From the NCBI GenBank assembly GCA_028686145.1, contig JAQUCQ010000186.1, positions 1-6,654 of the forward strand: a stretch of 6,654 nt of DNA, read 5' to 3'. Positions 5,779-6,654 of the stretch are shown here, one piece after another; position 1 is the stretch's first letter, and the number at the start of each line of letters is the position of its first letter. This stretch comes from Desulfuromonadaceae bacterium. GTDB taxonomy: Bacteria; Desulfobacterota; Desulfuromonadia; Geobacterales; Pseudopelobacteraceae. The notes below the pieces were generated by a model, which was not told the origin of the DNA, did no database searches, and was given only the letters and a program-made list of their open reading frames with translations. A program made the translations under genes and the position numbers.

Positions 5779-6654
5779 TTATTTCAGTCGTCCTGCAATA
5801 CAATCGGCGACTTTGATGCCATCCACGGCAGAGCTCATGATTCCTCCGGCATATCCAGCGCCTTCACCCGCAGGGTATAATCCTTTGACGCCAACAGATT
5901 CAAAACTGCTGTCACGCAGAATCCGCACCGGAGATGACGTGCGGGACTCGATACCGACCAGGGTCGCCTCGGAGGTTATAAATCCCCTCAGCTTTCGCCC
6001 AAAATCAATTATCCCTTCCCGTAATGTATCAATAATAAAAGGTGGCAGCACAGAATCTAGCTCCGTCTCGGCTATACCGGGACGATAGCTCGTTCTTACA
6101 ACCCCTTTCCCCGGAAGACGTAAAAAATCAAGCAGGTTCTGAGCAGGCGCACGGTATCCCCCGCCGCCACGTTCAAATGCCCGTTGTTCCCATCTGCGCT
6201 GGAGACGTACCCCTGCCAGAGGCCCGGGACCGTCAAAATCTTCTTCCCGGACATTGACCACCAAAGCACTGTTAGCGTACGGAGAATTGCGCAACTGGCC
6301 GCTCATGCCGTTGGTAACGACTCCTCCCGCCTCTGATGCCCCACCAACCACCACCCCTCCCGGGCACATACAGAAGGAATAGGCGCTGCGCCCGGTAGAG
6401 CTGTTGTTCCAGGCCACGGCATAGTCAGCCGCCGGCAGGTTTGGCGATTTCTGGATGCCATACTGGATTCTGTTTATCAGTTCCTGTGGATGTTCAACCC
6501 TGAGGCCCATTGCAAATGGTTTACGCTGCAACGGCACGTTCAGTTGTTCCAAGAGCTCATACGTATCCCGTGCGCTATGTCCGGTGGCCAGAATCAAATG
6601 ATCACACGGAATTTCTTCCATACCATTCAGAGTCACTGCTTTAATCTGACCATT
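5779..6654 (-). CDS. FAD-dependent dehydrogenase, COG2509 type, C-terminal part (5' end outside window)
   Basis: The frame is open to the right edge, giving the last 291 residues. Members of this group are usually about 450-540 aa, so the N-terminal dinucleotide-binding part lies outside. Visible features are ILATGHSARDT (21-31 from the edge), KPFAMGLRVEHPQ, then SFCMCPGGVVVGGASE with a Cys-x-Cys, and NGMS. Near the end is GEGAGYAGGIMSSAVDG, the usual C-terminal FAD-contacting segment of NAD(P)/FAD oxidoreductases. This combination is characteristic of a widespread but poorly characterised flavoprotein family; its substrate is not known. No signal peptide can be judged. The GTG at 6636 is internal, because coding continues upstream of it. 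The gene converges on the M16 pair, with the two stop codons directly adjacent (TAG at 5776-5778, TAA at 5779-5781 on this strand). It is unlikely to share regulation with the Mla run. Confidence 0.9.
   Translation of the reverse strand, partial: NGQIKAVTLNGMEEIPCDHLILATGHSARDTYELLEQLNVPLQRKPFAMGLRVEHPQELINRIQYGIQKSPNLPAADYAVAWNNSSTGRSAYSFCMCPGGVVVGGASEAGGVVTNGMSGQLRNSPYANSALVVNVREEDFDGPGPLAGVRLQRRWEQRAFERGGGGYRAPAQNLLDFLRLPGKGVVRTSYRPGIAETELDSVLPPFIIDTLREGIIDFGRKLRGFITSEATLVGIESRTSSPVRILRDSSFESVGVKGLYPAGEGAGYAGGIMSSAVDGIKVADCIAGRLK

Noticed and set aside
5813..6088. 91-codon forward-strand open frame opposite the flavoprotein gene
   Set aside because: The reverse strand encodes conserved flavoprotein motifs over the same bases; this frame is a shadow.
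6634..6636. GTG as a possible start of the reverse-strand flavoprotein gene
   Set aside because: The same frame stays open to the window edge, and the family is much longer at its N-terminus, so this is an internal Val codon.

Overview
This window looks like chromosomal DNA of a Gram-negative, diderm bacterium. Base composition is balanced and genes are packed almost without gaps. The long MlaD type and the overall protein style suggest a Geobacter-like member of Desulfuromonadota, but this is an impression from reading, not a database match.

Positions 1-5778 (+ strand) hold six genes in one tight run, almost certainly one transcript whose promoter lies upstream of the window. The order is: the C-terminal part of the MlaE permease (cut by the window edge); a small EVE-domain protein; the MlaF ATPase; a long MlaD substrate-binding protein (360 aa); and two M16 zinc-peptidase-family proteins. 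Junctions are 1 nt apart (mlaE/EVE), ATGA overlaps (EVE/mlaF and M16/M16), 12 nt apart (mlaD/M16), and a 46-nt gap (mlaF/mlaD). That gap is exactly bridged by a possible 17-codon mini-ORF with an ATGA overlap at each end.

Positions 5779-6654 (- strand) hold the C-terminal part of a convergent FAD-dependent dehydrogenase of the COG2509 type. Its stop codon directly abuts that of the second M16 gene.

MlaE, MlaF and MlaD would form an inner-membrane ABC machine moving phospholipid between the inner and outer membranes. The MlaD here carries a long helical C-terminal region with five spaced Gly-Thr motifs, which may extend into the periplasm. The two M16 proteins are exported and complementary: the first has the HxxEH zinc site but lacks the substrate-binding Arg/Tyr pair, and the second has the reverse. 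They therefore probably act as a heterodimeric envelope peptidase. Their co-transcription with the lipid transporter, and the EVE gene lodged between permease and ATPase, are the most notable features. I found no clearly new system, RNA gene, CRISPR array or mobile element, and no gene-free stretch longer than 46 nt.
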